From Vibrio fortis (lineage in GTDB: Bacteria > Pseudomonadota > Gammaproteobacteria > Enterobacterales > Vibrionaceae): a stretch of DNA of 64,000 nt. The notes under the pieces are model-generated. The model was not told the origin of the DNA and ran no database searches. It saw only the letters and a list, made by a program, of their open reading frames with translations. The DNA lies in the NCBI RefSeq assembly GCF_024347475.1, contig NZ_AP025489.1:62001-126000 (forward strand). Direction: 5' to 3'. Shown here piece after piece: positions 45,331 to 54,037 of the stretch. Each line of letters opens with the position of its first letter. Positions within the stretch are counted from its first letter, which is position 1. The translations under genes and the position numbers were made by a program.

Positions 45331-45656
45331 GATCGTTCTCCTACTGATATCACTTAATGCTTAATTGCTGCACTATGATGACTTAGGAGAACCGTGGTTG
45401 ATTGATGTGAAATTCGGATTTGTTTACTGAAAGTTCGTGATGTCGCTTTTAACTACCAGCAAAGAATAGTAAGAAAGTTCGTCCTCAAAACATGTTATTT
45501 TTCCGTCACTTGTATTGAAAAATGAAACAATAAACTGCTAAAAAACCTATCTGTCCTCACAAAATGTATGGTTAAGTTATTCATTCGAAAAATAAATCTA
45601 TAAAGTGCAACTCATCTTATCAATAGCATAACTAACGAGAGCAATCGAGGGCCACA
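45331..45656. other. Intergenic region, promoter of the hemerythrin gene
   Basis: About 330 AT-rich bases between divergent genes. I see no open frame with coding character and no clear repeat; both promoters must lie here. Confidence 0.4.
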
Positions 45657-46091
45657 ATGCATCTCTACACATGGAAAAAAGAATACAACTTAGATGTAGA
45701 AGAGCTCGATCTTCAGCATAAAAACTTACTCGCAATGATCAACAAGCTGATCATGTTTCAGAACGAGTCTAAAGCGATCGTACGCCGTCTAATTGATGAA
45801 GTGATAGCCTACGCAGAGTTCCACTTTTTGAGCGAAGACAACATCATGATGATCACTCATTATGACGGATTCGAACAGCACCAAAAAGTACATAAAATGC
45901 TGCTCAAAAAACTGAGAAATCAATACACACATTACGTTAATGGTCAGATTGAACTTAAAGAAATCATTGTTTTTATGGCACGCTGGCTCATCGACCATAT
46001 CATTGCAGAACAGAATGATCGTGCGTTAGCCAGATACTTACGCTCTTCAGATAAATACCGAAACCTACTGACGTTAGAAAACAGTAACTAG
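45657..46091 (+). CDS. Bacteriohemerythrin
   Basis: A 144-residue four-helix protein with the di-iron ligands of bacteriohemerythrin: histidine in LDLQHKNL, HxxxE in FHFLSEDNIM, HxxxH in HQKVHKML, and HxxxxD in IDHIIAEQND. It binds oxygen reversibly and is thought to supply it to respiratory or sensory proteins. It stands alone. Confidence 0.9.
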   Translation: MHLYTWKKEYNLDVEELDLQHKNLLAMINKLIMFQNESKAIVRRLIDEVIAYAEFHFLSEDNIMMITHYDGFEQHQKVHKMLLKKLRNQYTHYVNGQIELKEIIVFMARWLIDHIIAEQNDRALARYLRSSDKYRNLLTLENSN

Positions 46092-46260
46092 CTCCAGAGT
46101 CGACCATGTGAAACCAGTTTATAAACGACTCTTACCGAAGTGATGTGCCCCACCTCATTTACACAACAATTATCTGAGACAATGGGCGTTGTTGTGTTCA
46201 AGAAAAGGGCATATCTACACCATAGGCAATTCCCTTTACCTATAGTTTGCTTGTGTTTGA

Positions 46261-46824
46261 TCAAGCAATCAGTTTGGCTAAGTTAGCAGTAGTATCGACA
46301 TTGCAGTAACCGAAGCTGAGAGCCGACATGAACGCTGCATGGACATGGCTAGACGGTACCATCACGCCATTAAATTCAAGTGCCAAGGTTGTACACGCGT
46401 CATGAGCCACGTTGCACTCATAACCGAGGTCCGTTGCAGCACGAGTCACAGCATCAATACACATGTGGCTCATAGCCCCAACAATAACCAACTTTTCAAT
46501 CGAATTTTGACGTAAGATTTCATCAAGCTTTGTGCTTTTGAAACTATTGATTTCGTGCTTAACAATAACAGGCTCATCATCAATCGGAGCAACACATGAG
46601 TGAATTTCTGCTCCCTCAGAATTAGGCAAAAAAAACGGGGCGTCATCTGTGAGTGACTCATGCCGAACATGGATCACAAGTCCCTTCTTTTCTCTAAACA
46701 GGGAAAGCAGTTTTGCACCATTATTCGCCGCATTTTCAGTTTCAGATAGTGGCCATTTAGCTTCACTGTAAGTAGGAAAATAGTCATTTTGATAATCGAT
46801 AAGCAGTAATGCTGTGTTGCCCAT
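46261..46824 (-). CDS. Isochorismatase-family cysteine hydrolase
   Basis: A 187-residue hydrolase with the family's catalytic triad: aspartate in LLLIDYQNDYF, lysine in PVIVKHEINSF, and cysteine in GAMSHMCIDAVTRAA. Such enzymes hydrolyse nicotinamide, N-carbamoyl compounds or isochorismate. The ATG at 46824 has GGAG seven bases upstream; a TTG four codons earlier is less likely. It is the third gene of a probable operon with the SDR and NTF2-like genes. Confidence 0.85.
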   Translation of the reverse strand: MGNTALLLIDYQNDYFPTYSEAKWPLSETENAANNGAKLLSLFREKKGLVIHVRHESLTDDAPFFLPNSEGAEIHSCVAPIDDEPVIVKHEINSFKSTKLDEILRQNSIEKLVIVGAMSHMCIDAVTRAATDLGYECNVAHDACTTLALEFNGVMVPSSHVHAAFMSALSFGYCNVDTTANLAKLIA

Positions 46825-46861
46825 AATTAACTCCAAATATTAATTGCTATGTTAATGCGCT

Positions 46862-47602
46862 TTAACGCAAACCTAATCCGCCATCAGCACCAATCACCTG
46901 CCCTGTTACCCAAGCACTTTCTGGCTCAGCCAATTTAACAATCCAACGGCTGATATCTTCCGGGTTTCCTCGCCTCCCCATAGGAATCATTGATGCTTCT
47001 TTCTTCTCAACTTCTTTCGCTTGCTCTTTTGACAACCCCATCATTCCAGTTAACGCACCGGAATAAGTCGGCCCAGGAGCCACCGCATTCACGCGAATGT
47101 CTGGCGCAAGTTCCAAAGCCCACGACTGAGTTAAATACTCAACGGCGGCTTTACTTGCTCCATAATGAGAAAGATTCGGAGCAGGCATATGACCAATGGT
47201 GCTTGAGATATTGATGATATTGCCTTGGCTCTTTCTTAGGTATGGGAGACACGCCTTCGTCAGCAAGCTTGTTGCGACGACATTGATCGAGAACATTTGA
47301 TCAATTCTCTCTGAGCTTATCTCGTCTAAGCTCGCATTAGCTCCCGCACCGGCATTATTTACCAGCACATCAATGCGTCCCCATTTTTCGATTGCGGCAT
47401 CTACGATCAGCTGAGCGCTGGTTTGTTCTTCACTATCTGCAACTATCGTTTCAATGTTTCGATGTAGTGAAGCCACTTCCGCTAAGGCGCATGCTCTTCG
47501 CCCTGTTATCAATACATTGGCGCCTAAATGAGCAAACTCTAAAGCCGCTGCTTTGCCAATCCCATCACTGCCACCGGTAATGATGACAACTTTATTGTTC
47601 AT
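46862..47602 (-). CDS. SDR family oxidoreductase
   Basis: A 246-residue classical short-chain dehydrogenase: cofactor loop TGGSDGIGKA, NNAGAGAN, and the catalytic Ser-Tyr-Lys as NISSTIGH and SHYGASKAAVEYL. A YxxxK active site is thus present. It should be NAD(P)-dependent. It is co-directional with the isochorismatase-family gene (37 bases) and the NTF2-like gene (21 bases), forming one operon; the common substrate is unknown. Confidence 0.88.
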   Translation of the reverse strand: MNNKVVIITGGSDGIGKAAALEFAHLGANVLITGRRACALAEVASLHRNIETIVADSEEQTSAQLIVDAAIEKWGRIDVLVNNAGAGANASLDEISSERIDQMFSINVVATSLLTKACLPYLRKSQGNIINISSTIGHMPAPNLSHYGASKAAVEYLTQSWALELAPDIRVNAVAPGPTYSGALTGMMGLSKEQAKEVEKKEASMIPMGRRGNPEDISRWIVKLAEPESAWVTGQVIGADGGLGLR

Positions 47603-47623
47603 AATGCTTCCCCTACGTCACCA

Positions 47624-48028
47624 TTACGCTTCAATCAAAGGGCGAAGAAAGATTTGCTCACGCAGAACTTGCCAACGCTCATCTTCAAATCGCAATTCGA
47701 TGTTGCACAACAACATCATCTCTTCACCATTCATGCCACTGTGCTTACGAGTTAATACACACACCGCTGAGTCACCCAGAATGTGGAAATCATGCCATTC
47801 TGCCCATGTGTTGAGTTGGTTTTTCCCTTCTTGAGCTTGCTTAGCGAAATGCGCTTTGAACTCCGCTTTGTTAAAGGTTTGCACTGTGCTATCAGGCATG
47901 ATCAGCGTGGTGTGAAAGTCTTGGTGGTAAATCGTGTCTAGGGCTTCAATATCAAAGTTTGTAGCACGATCAATCAGGTGATCCATAGCTTCACGAATGG
48001 CTTGTTTGGTATGAGTCGGTTTCATCAT
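47624..48028 (-). CDS. NTF2-like (SnoaL) protein
   Basis: A 134-residue small alpha-beta protein of the NTF2/SnoaL fold (REAMDHLIDRATNFDIEALDTIYHQDFHTTLIM, and a C-terminal FEDERWQVLREQIFL). It is often used as an enzyme or ligand-binding unit. The ATG at 48028 starts the domain; the track-length start at 48079 has no ribosome site. It heads the operon with SDR and isochorismatase-family genes, opposite a LysR gene. Confidence 0.75.
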   Translation of the reverse strand: MMKPTHTKQAIREAMDHLIDRATNFDIEALDTIYHQDFHTTLIMPDSTVQTFNKAEFKAHFAKQAQEGKNQLNTWAEWHDFHILGDSAVCVLTRKHSGMNGEEMMLLCNIELRFEDERWQVLREQIFLRPLIEA

Positions 48029-48139
48029 TTTTCTCTCTTCTATCGAATGTTTGGTTGACGAAGAAGATATTAACCACACTGGATTTGTTATAGAACCAAG
48101 CTAGAATGAACAGCATCTATTCCAAAATCGAATACATAT

Positions 48140-49033
48140 ATGGACCAACTCGGGGCAATGCGCGTATTTCTTCGCGTAATACAAACAGGAAGCTTCTCGG
48201 CCGCAGCCAGAGAGCAAAACACTTCTCAAGCAACCATTAGCAAAAAAGTCGCCGCACTCGAAGATAAATTGGGGGTAAAGCTGCTCACACGTACAAGCCG
48301 CGAGCTATCACTAACTCAAGCGGGGCAAGAATATTACGAACACTGCTTGAACATTGTGCAAGAGATTGATGAAGTAGAAGCCAGTGTTCGCTCCCAAGTC
48401 AGTTCACCCAAGGGAACGTTACGCATTGCGGCCGCGGCGCCATTAGCGAGGATTCTCCTTGCACCGTTAATTGCGGAATTTTTAGAGGAATACCCAGACA
48501 TAGAGGTGGATATGGTGATCGATGAGCGCCATATCGACCTTGTCGCTGAAGGCATCGATGTCGCCATTCGTGCGAGAAAACTGGAAGATTCATCATTAAT
48601 CGCAAGGCCACTTTTCAATAACCCATTGCTATTAGTAGCTGCGCCTGACTACCTAGAGAAACATGGTGTGCCTACACAACCAAAGGATCTCAAATCTCAT
48701 CAATGTATTGTTTACACCTTTAATCGCTCCCTCAACAACTGGCATTTTGTCGACAATGGCCAAGATGTTTCTATCCCTGTTCGAGGCACTTTTCGTAGTA
48801 ATAGTGGTGAAACCAATCTAGAGATGGCGCTTGCTGGTTTAGGTATTACCCAACTCCCTATTTGGATGATGGATGAGCATTTGCAATCAGGAAAACTAGT
48901 AAGAGTGCTGGAAGAGTATCCAAGCGATACCGTTCCGATCAATGCTATTTACCCGCAAAGCAGACACGTTCCTTTGAAGGTGCGTTGCTTCGTTAACTTT
49001 ATCCAAGAACAACTGCGTGGTAGGTACCCATAA
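48140..49033 (+). CDS. LysR family transcriptional regulator
   Basis: A 297-residue regulator with the LysR helix-turn-helix (MRVFLRVIQTGSFSAAAREQNTSQATISKKVAALEDKLGVKLL) and a full effector domain. It is divergent (111 bases) from the NTF2-SDR-isochorismatase operon, which it probably controls. Confidence 0.87.
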   Translation: MDQLGAMRVFLRVIQTGSFSAAAREQNTSQATISKKVAALEDKLGVKLLTRTSRELSLTQAGQEYYEHCLNIVQEIDEVEASVRSQVSSPKGTLRIAAAAPLARILLAPLIAEFLEEYPDIEVDMVIDERHIDLVAEGIDVAIRARKLEDSSLIARPLFNNPLLLVAAPDYLEKHGVPTQPKDLKSHQCIVYTFNRSLNNWHFVDNGQDVSIPVRGTFRSNSGETNLEMALAGLGITQLPIWMMDEHLQSGKLVRVLEEYPSDTVPINAIYPQSRHVPLKVRCFVNFIQEQLRGRYP

Positions 49034-49171
49034 CCCTACAAGATCAGAAAATTTTACAGGAGAAGATCAATGCTCCCTTATCTCATATCTTTGAGGGCAA
49101 TGAGTGTTTTGGGGGTTAAACTGGAAGTCTTGAGGGGAAAATGAAGTCATAGTGCAATTTTGGTCTAAAAC

Positions 49172-49198
49172 GCGCGTTAAAGCTAAGGTCTAACGCGC
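49172..49198. terminator. Inverted repeat downstream of the LysR gene
   Basis: GCGCGTTA (49172-49179) and TAACGCGC (49191-49198) form an 8-bp perfect stem with an 11-base loop. There is no T tract; it may end the LysR transcript. Confidence 0.4.
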
Positions 49199-49301
49199 TT
49201 GATAAAGCTCTTTCTCGATATTGTCCATGACGTTTTATTGAGTGTATTACGCCAAATTACAATGTGAGCAACGAACGTAGTGGTCAGTTCACCATTCGAA
49301 G

Positions 49302-50267
49302 CTACTTCGAATAGTAATCTGTTAACCTTTGGATAAACAGCTGCTTATCTTCTTCGAATAAAGCATTTATGCCTGCAGCCGCTTTACGCCCGCCCCCCGT
49401 CGGAAAGCTTGAACACACCTCATCAGCGCCAGTTCTATTCGACAAAGGTGCACGTAAACTCACTGTGTAAGATTCGCCATCTGGGTTTCTTGTTAGCACA
49501 GCCTGAGCACGGCTTGGATCTTGGTTAACGATCTCGTTCCCAAATACCCCACTAATCCTTCTCGCCCAAGTTTCACTCGGTAATTCGAAGACTCGCACTG
49601 AATGGTTCTCATAGGTTGGAGCAAGGATAGAGACTTGCTGCTTGTCACTTTGGTAAGCCGAACGTAAATGGTAGAACACCGACTCTTCGTCACTCAAGAG
49701 ATCAAACGGATTTGGATATTGATAAAGCGTTTGGTAAAGCTCAACAGGCGTGAAGTGGAGATCACTGAGTGATGCTCCATAGCCGTTGTAGTTGACTAAA
49801 GTGCCCAGCTCTTCCAAAAACACAATTTGTGAATCATCGAAACCATTTTCTATTGCCAGCTTAGTCGCAACTGTTTTTAAGTTGTCGCCAAAAGCTGCTG
49901 CGATTGCCCATGCGACATGCTGACCGTTGAGTTTTTGGTTAATCAACAAACTAGTACAACACTCTGGCGTAGTATCGACTAAGGTTTCAAGGTGAGCAGA
50001 ACTAGGTACTTCACCCGTACGATGGTGGTCGCAATAGAACACATCGACCTTTGCATCCAACAGCGAATGTAACGCATCTTGATTTTTCTCCATCGATACA
50101 TCAAGTACCGTAACAGAAGAAATATCCTTTTGAGCCACAACTTGAGAGAGCAACTTAATATCACGCTTAACGCCCGTAATAAGTACACTCTCTTTTGGTT
50201 CACTCAAGCGCAGTTGCAACAACGCAATAATGCCGTCCGCGTCTCCATTGAATACATCGTAATGCAT
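49302..50267 (-). CDS. DHH family phosphoesterase
   Basis: A 321-residue protein with DHH-domain metal motifs (YDVFNGDADGI, VTVLDVSM, VDVFYCDHHRTG) and a C-terminal DHHA1-like glycine motif (FPTGGGRKAAAGINAL). This is the layout of RecJ/oligoribonuclease NrnA-type enzymes, though shorter and divergent from RecJ. It may act on short RNA or another phosphodiester; its exact role is unknown. Confidence 0.8.
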   Translation of the reverse strand: MHYDVFNGDADGIIALLQLRLSEPKESVLITGVKRDIKLLSQVVAQKDISSVTVLDVSMEKNQDALHSLLDAKVDVFYCDHHRTGEVPSSAHLETLVDTTPECCTSLLINQKLNGQHVAWAIAAAFGDNLKTVATKLAIENGFDDSQIVFLEELGTLVNYNGYGASLSDLHFTPVELYQTLYQYPNPFDLLSDEESVFYHLRSAYQSDKQQVSILAPTYENHSVRVFELPSETWARRISGVFGNEIVNQDPSRAQAVLTRNPDGESYTVSLRAPLSNRTGADEVCSSFPTGGGRKAAAGINALFEEDKQLFIQRLTDYYSK

Positions 50268-50462
50268 TGGGGGTTCCCTTCGTTCTCTAAATCGAATTGG
50301 TCAAAACATATAGTTGTATTTTTACAGGCGACTTCATTTCATATCAATATCAAGTTGTTAGGTGATATAACACGATTGAACAATATTGCAGACAACAAGT
50401 TCTCATGAGCGATGCAAATATCGACAATGCTCCTTAAGAGAATAAGCCCTGTAGGTTCGGTA

Positions 50463-50951
50463 TTAGGGTTGTTGTTCTGCTAAGAGTACTTTCTTTAACA
50501 AATGCGCCAGCTGATCTTGTTCTTGTTTACTCAGGACGTTTAGCATTTTATCCATATTGGCGACATGTGAATCCAAAACTTTATCTACAAATTCAACACC
50601 TTCTTGAGTCAAGACGACTTTGCAACTTCGTCTATCATGCTCACTAGCAATTCGCTGGACCCAATTACGTTTCACCAACTGTTCAATACGAGTACTCACT
50701 GCGCCTGAAGAAAGCATCAGAGTTTGATACAACTCTGTTGGAGTGACGGCAGCATCACAACGACGCAACGTGGCAAGAATATCGAATTCGATACTGCTAA
50801 GCCCGTATTCTTGGAACACCGGATCTAGCTTCTTCTTCCACACACCACTGGTGCGACGCAATCGCCCGACCACTCCCATCGCTGAACAGTCAAGATCCGG
50901 TCTCACTTCATCCCATTGAGCAAGAATCCTATCGACTTTATCTGATGCCAT
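50463..50951 (-). CDS. MarR family transcriptional regulator
   Basis: A 162-residue regulator with the MarR winged helix (GLSSIEFDILATLRRCDAAVTPTELYQTLMLSSGAVSTRIEQLVKRNWVQRIASEHDRRSCKVVLT). It is divergent from an EamA exporter with two long palindromes between them, and so is the probable repressor of the exporter operon and of itself. Confidence 0.87.
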   Translation of the reverse strand: MASDKVDRILAQWDEVRPDLDCSAMGVVGRLRRTSGVWKKKLDPVFQEYGLSSIEFDILATLRRCDAAVTPTELYQTLMLSSGAVSTRIEQLVKRNWVQRIASEHDRRSCKVVLTQEGVEFVDKVLDSHVANMDKMLNVLSKQEQDQLAHLLKKVLLAEQQP

Positions 50952-50967
50952 TTTTATCTCTCCAATA

Positions 50968-50990
50968 AATATCTTTTCAAAAAGATACTT
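50968..50990. promoter_or_regulatory. MarR operator candidate 1
   Basis: An imperfect inverted repeat whose right half, AAAAAGATACTT, matches the half-site of the long palindrome at 51015-51054. It lies just upstream of the MarR gene start. Confidence 0.55.
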
Positions 50991-51014
50991 GACTAAAAAA
51001 TAAACCTCAATTAC

Positions 51015-51054
51015 TTTTTTAAAAGTATCTTTTGCAAAAGATACTTTTAAAAAA
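51015..51054. promoter_or_regulatory. MarR operator candidate 2, a perfect 40-bp palindrome
   Basis: A perfect palindrome with half-site CAAAAGATACTTTTAAAAAA and no spacer, 27 bases before the EamA start codon. Its core half-site AAGATACTT recurs in operator 1, so both are probably bound by the MarR dimer. Confidence 0.65.
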
Positions 51055-51081
51055 CAAACTACCGATTCAGAAAGGTGAGGT

Positions 51082-51990
51082 ATGAATAGATTTCAACAGA
51101 TGAAAACCGTCGCACTAACGGCTGTTGCACCAATTGTCTGGGGCAGCACTTACATTGTGACAACAGAAGCACTACCACCAGAAAGTCCTTTAATTGCGTC
51201 TACTATTCGTGCGCTGCCAGCAGGTCTCCTATTAGTGCTCTTAAGTCGTACCTTGCCTTCTGGGTTATGGTGGTCTCGTATGGTAGTGCTTGGGTTTCTA
51301 AACATCGGACTGTTTTTCTACTGCCTATTTTTCGCGGCGACTTACTTACCAGGCGGATTGGCTTCCGTCGTGATGTCGGTTCAACCGATCATTGTGATGA
51401 TCATAAGCTGGTACTTATTAGGGGCGCATTTTTCTTCAAAACAGATGGCAGCATGTGGACTTGGGGTTATTGGGGTCACGCTTTTGGTTCTTAATAACTC
51501 GACGCAACTCGATATACGAGGCGTACTAATCGCCATACTTGGCACATTAAGCATGGCTTCAGGGGTGGTATTAACGAAAAAGTGGGGGCGCCCTTCAGGC
51601 ATGACCATGCTTGGCTTCACTGGTTGGCAGTTGTTGTTTGGTGGAGTGGCATTACTGCCTGTCGCGCTTTGGCTAGAAGGTATTCCAGCTCAACTTACAC
51701 CAACTAACTACTTGGGTTACGCCTACCTAAGTTTGATTGGAGCCATTTTGGGATACTTTTTATGGTTTCGCGGCATTGAAAAGCTCGCACCAGTAACGGT
51801 CTCATTTTTAGGCTTTCTCAGCAGTGTTTCTGCCTGCTTTCTTGGCTACCTCGTTCTAGATCAGAGCCTTACTTGGCTCCAATCACTCGGTGCTGTTGCG
51901 GTTGTCGTCTCGATTTTCCTCTCAACACCTCGCTCAACTAAAACACAACCATCAATCACAACTTCAGATCTTAAAAAGGGATTATTATGA
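51082..51990 (+). CDS. EamA/DMT family transporter
   Basis: A 302-residue protein with ten hydrophobic helices and two EamA halves (VAPIVWGSTYIVTTEALPPESPLIASTIRALPAGLLL, and GYFLWFRGIEKLAPVTVSFLGFLS). The WGSTY and P-x-x-P features are typical of the YedA/RhaT-like exporters of amino acids or drugs. AGGTGAGG precedes the ATG. Its stop codon overlaps the FMN-reductase ATG as ATGA, so the two genes are translationally coupled, under the MarR protein. Confidence 0.85.
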   Translation: MNRFQQMKTVALTAVAPIVWGSTYIVTTEALPPESPLIASTIRALPAGLLLVLLSRTLPSGLWWSRMVVLGFLNIGLFFYCLFFAATYLPGGLASVVMSVQPIIVMIISWYLLGAHFSSKQMAACGLGVIGVTLLVLNNSTQLDIRGVLIAILGTLSMASGVVLTKKWGRPSGMTMLGFTGWQLLFGGVALLPVALWLEGIPAQLTPTNYLGYAYLSLIGAILGYFLWFRGIEKLAPVTVSFLGFLSSVSACFLGYLVLDQSLTWLQSLGAVAVVVSIFLSTPRSTKTQPSITTSDLKKGLL

Positions 51991-52580
51991 AAATCACCAT
52001 CGTATCCGGAAGTCAGAGAGCACAATCTCAAAGCTTAAATGTCGCTAATTATCTGCAAAAATTAGCTTCGTCCTACTTTGATGACACAACTGTTCTTGAC
52101 TTACACCAACTCAATTTGCCGTTTTGGAATGAGGGCGTATGGCAAGGCAGTGAAGAATGGGACTGCTGGAAACCAATCGCTCAAACCCTCAAGCAATCAG
52201 ACGCATTCATCTTTATCACACCCGAATGGCATGGAATGGCAACACCAGCACTCAAAAATTTTTTGATGCTGACCTCTGATGATGAACTTGCTCACAAAGC
52301 CGCGTTGTTAGTGAGCGTGTCAGCCAGCATAAATGGTGTTTACCCGATAAGTGAACTCCGATTGACGGGCAGTAAAAATAACCACGTATGCTTTTTGCCT
52401 GACCATTTGATATTTAGAAATTGTGAAAACACCCTAACTGCTCATCATGAATGTACAGACCAGCAACTCCACGAGCGTAGTCAATACACCGTCGAGTTAC
52501 TCGCCGCTTACGCCAATGCGTTAGCCCCTATTCATCGTGATATGGTCAAAGTTGGCAAAGCTTTCCGCTATGGGATGTAA
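51987..52580 (+). CDS. NADPH-dependent FMN reductase-family protein
   Basis: A 197-residue flavodoxin-like protein with ITIVSGSQRAQSQSLNVANYL (phosphate-binding GSxRxxS) and a central FIFITPEWHGMATPALKNFL, typical of NADPH-dependent FMN/quinone reductases. It is coupled to the exporter by a four-base overlap, suggesting detoxification of a redox-active compound: reduce and export. Confidence 0.85.
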   Translation: MKITIVSGSQRAQSQSLNVANYLQKLASSYFDDTTVLDLHQLNLPFWNEGVWQGSEEWDCWKPIAQTLKQSDAFIFITPEWHGMATPALKNFLMLTSDDELAHKAALLVSVSASINGVYPISELRLTGSKNNHVCFLPDHLIFRNCENTLTAHHECTDQQLHERSQYTVELLAAYANALAPIHRDMVKVGKAFRYGM

Positions 52581-52591
52581 GCAATAGATAA

Positions 52592-52626
52592 CTAAGAACC
52601 ACCTTCCCAAAACAGGTGGTTCTTAG
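52592..52626. terminator. Bidirectional terminator-like hairpin
   Basis: CTAAGAACCACCT and its exact reverse complement with a nine-base loop, about 10 bases past the FMN-reductase stop codon. There is no T tract. Confidence 0.6.
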
Positions 52627-52726
52627 TCGACATAAACTTAAGAGATTAAATAGCTTTTTCGAGCCCTGAACAACTTAAAGTGATAGGAATTACAAGCACA
52701 TCAAACTCCTCACTACTCAAATTAGA

Positions 52727-54037
52727 TCATTTGAGAAACCCTAAATCTTTCACTGAGAAGTTCGTCAGGTTAGGAAAAATATAGTCCATCGCGCTATCGG
52801 TATTTACTCCCATCCACTTCGCGATAGTCGCACCGATTTGCTCAACGGATGTCGTTGGAATCATACGCCCTTTGTTGAAGTCATTATCTCCATCAAGGAT
52901 CAGAGATGGCCATTGCCCGTATAGTTGCCCACCATTCAAAGCTCCGCCCATCACAAGGTGATTACTCGCCCAGCCGTGATCGGTACCAGTACCATTACTT
53001 GCCAAACGGCGGCCAAAATCAGACATGGTCATGGTGGTCACCTTGTCACCCAAACCCGATGCTTCCATGGATTGGTTGAACGCAGCTAAAGACTGGCTTA
53101 AAGCACTCATCAGCTCCGCATGGTCGTTCAATTGATTTGCGTGGGTGTCAAAGCCACCAAAACCGACAAAGTAAACTTGCCTTTGATGACCCAGCTGATC
53201 GCTTGATTTAATTAAACGAGCAACTGTATGCAGCTGCTTACTTAAAGATAAATCGGGAAAATGCCCTTCTTCAGGTATCGAACCAATCGCGTTTGCGAGC
53301 GTATCTCTTATCGAAACCGAATCATTTTTCACGCGATCAAATTCTCGCCCAAACGCTGTATGTGGCGACAAGCTCATAACACGATCGAAACTTTTGCGAC
53401 GTTGAGCGTTGTTAATTCCATTCACTCTTGGTAGCGAAGAGGCATTGATCAGATTGGCAGTATGGTCGCTACCATTCAATAGCTGAGCATAGCCGTTAAG
53501 GCTGAAACTTGGGCTAATGGAGTCTGATTCACTACTCAACACATCCATTAAGCGACCTGCCCAGCCTAGCGTAGTGTTGCTACCAGACCAACCACGTTGC
53601 CATTCGGCTTGTTGGGAATTGTGAGAGAACAGGAAAGGTGGCATTGCATGTGTGCCGTCCTTCAGCCCTGTCTTAGTCGCAGGTTCAATGAGTACACCAC
53701 TATTGGCAATAGCAATCATTTTCCCAGCATCGAACAGGCTTTGTGCTTCTCCCATAGAAGGGTGCAAACTCAACGATAAACCTGAACCAGTGTTTAGTGA
53801 CAAAGGCAGTAGTGATGCTTGTGGGATGGCAATGTCTGGACGAGCATTCGCGTATTCATCGTAGTGTGCGTTGTCGTTAGGCACCAACATATTAAAGCCA
53901 TCGTTTCCACCAAACAAAAATACACAAACAAGGGCCTTATAGTCGTTGTTTGGCAATGCATAAGCGGAGTTAGTCCCCATCATCGAAACAATAGGTGTCG
54001 AGGCCATGGCCGCTAATAATTGACGACGTGAAATCAT
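52727..54037 (-). CDS. DUF1501 family exported protein
   Basis: A 436-residue protein with a twin-arginine signal (MISRRQLLAAMASTPIVSMMGTNSAYA), so exported folded by the Tat system. The body has VCVFLFGGNDGFNMLVP, TTMTMSDFGRRLASNGTGTDHGWASNHLVMGG, as in DUF1501 proteins, which resemble alkaline-phosphatase/sulfatase folds. The enzyme activity is unknown. It is cotranscribed with DUF1800; these two families are almost always paired. Confidence 0.87.
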   Translation of the reverse strand: MISRRQLLAAMASTPIVSMMGTNSAYALPNNDYKALVCVFLFGGNDGFNMLVPNDNAHYDEYANARPDIAIPQASLLPLSLNTGSGLSLSLHPSMGEAQSLFDAGKMIAIANSGVLIEPATKTGLKDGTHAMPPFLFSHNSQQAEWQRGWSGSNTTLGWAGRLMDVLSSESDSISPSFSLNGYAQLLNGSDHTANLINASSLPRVNGINNAQRRKSFDRVMSLSPHTAFGREFDRVKNDSVSIRDTLANAIGSIPEEGHFPDLSLSKQLHTVARLIKSSDQLGHQRQVYFVGFGGFDTHANQLNDHAELMSALSQSLAAFNQSMEASGLGDKVTTMTMSDFGRRLASNGTGTDHGWASNHLVMGGALNGGQLYGQWPSLILDGDNDFNKGRMIPTTSVEQIGATIAKWMGVNTDSAMDYIFPNLTNFSVKDLGFLK

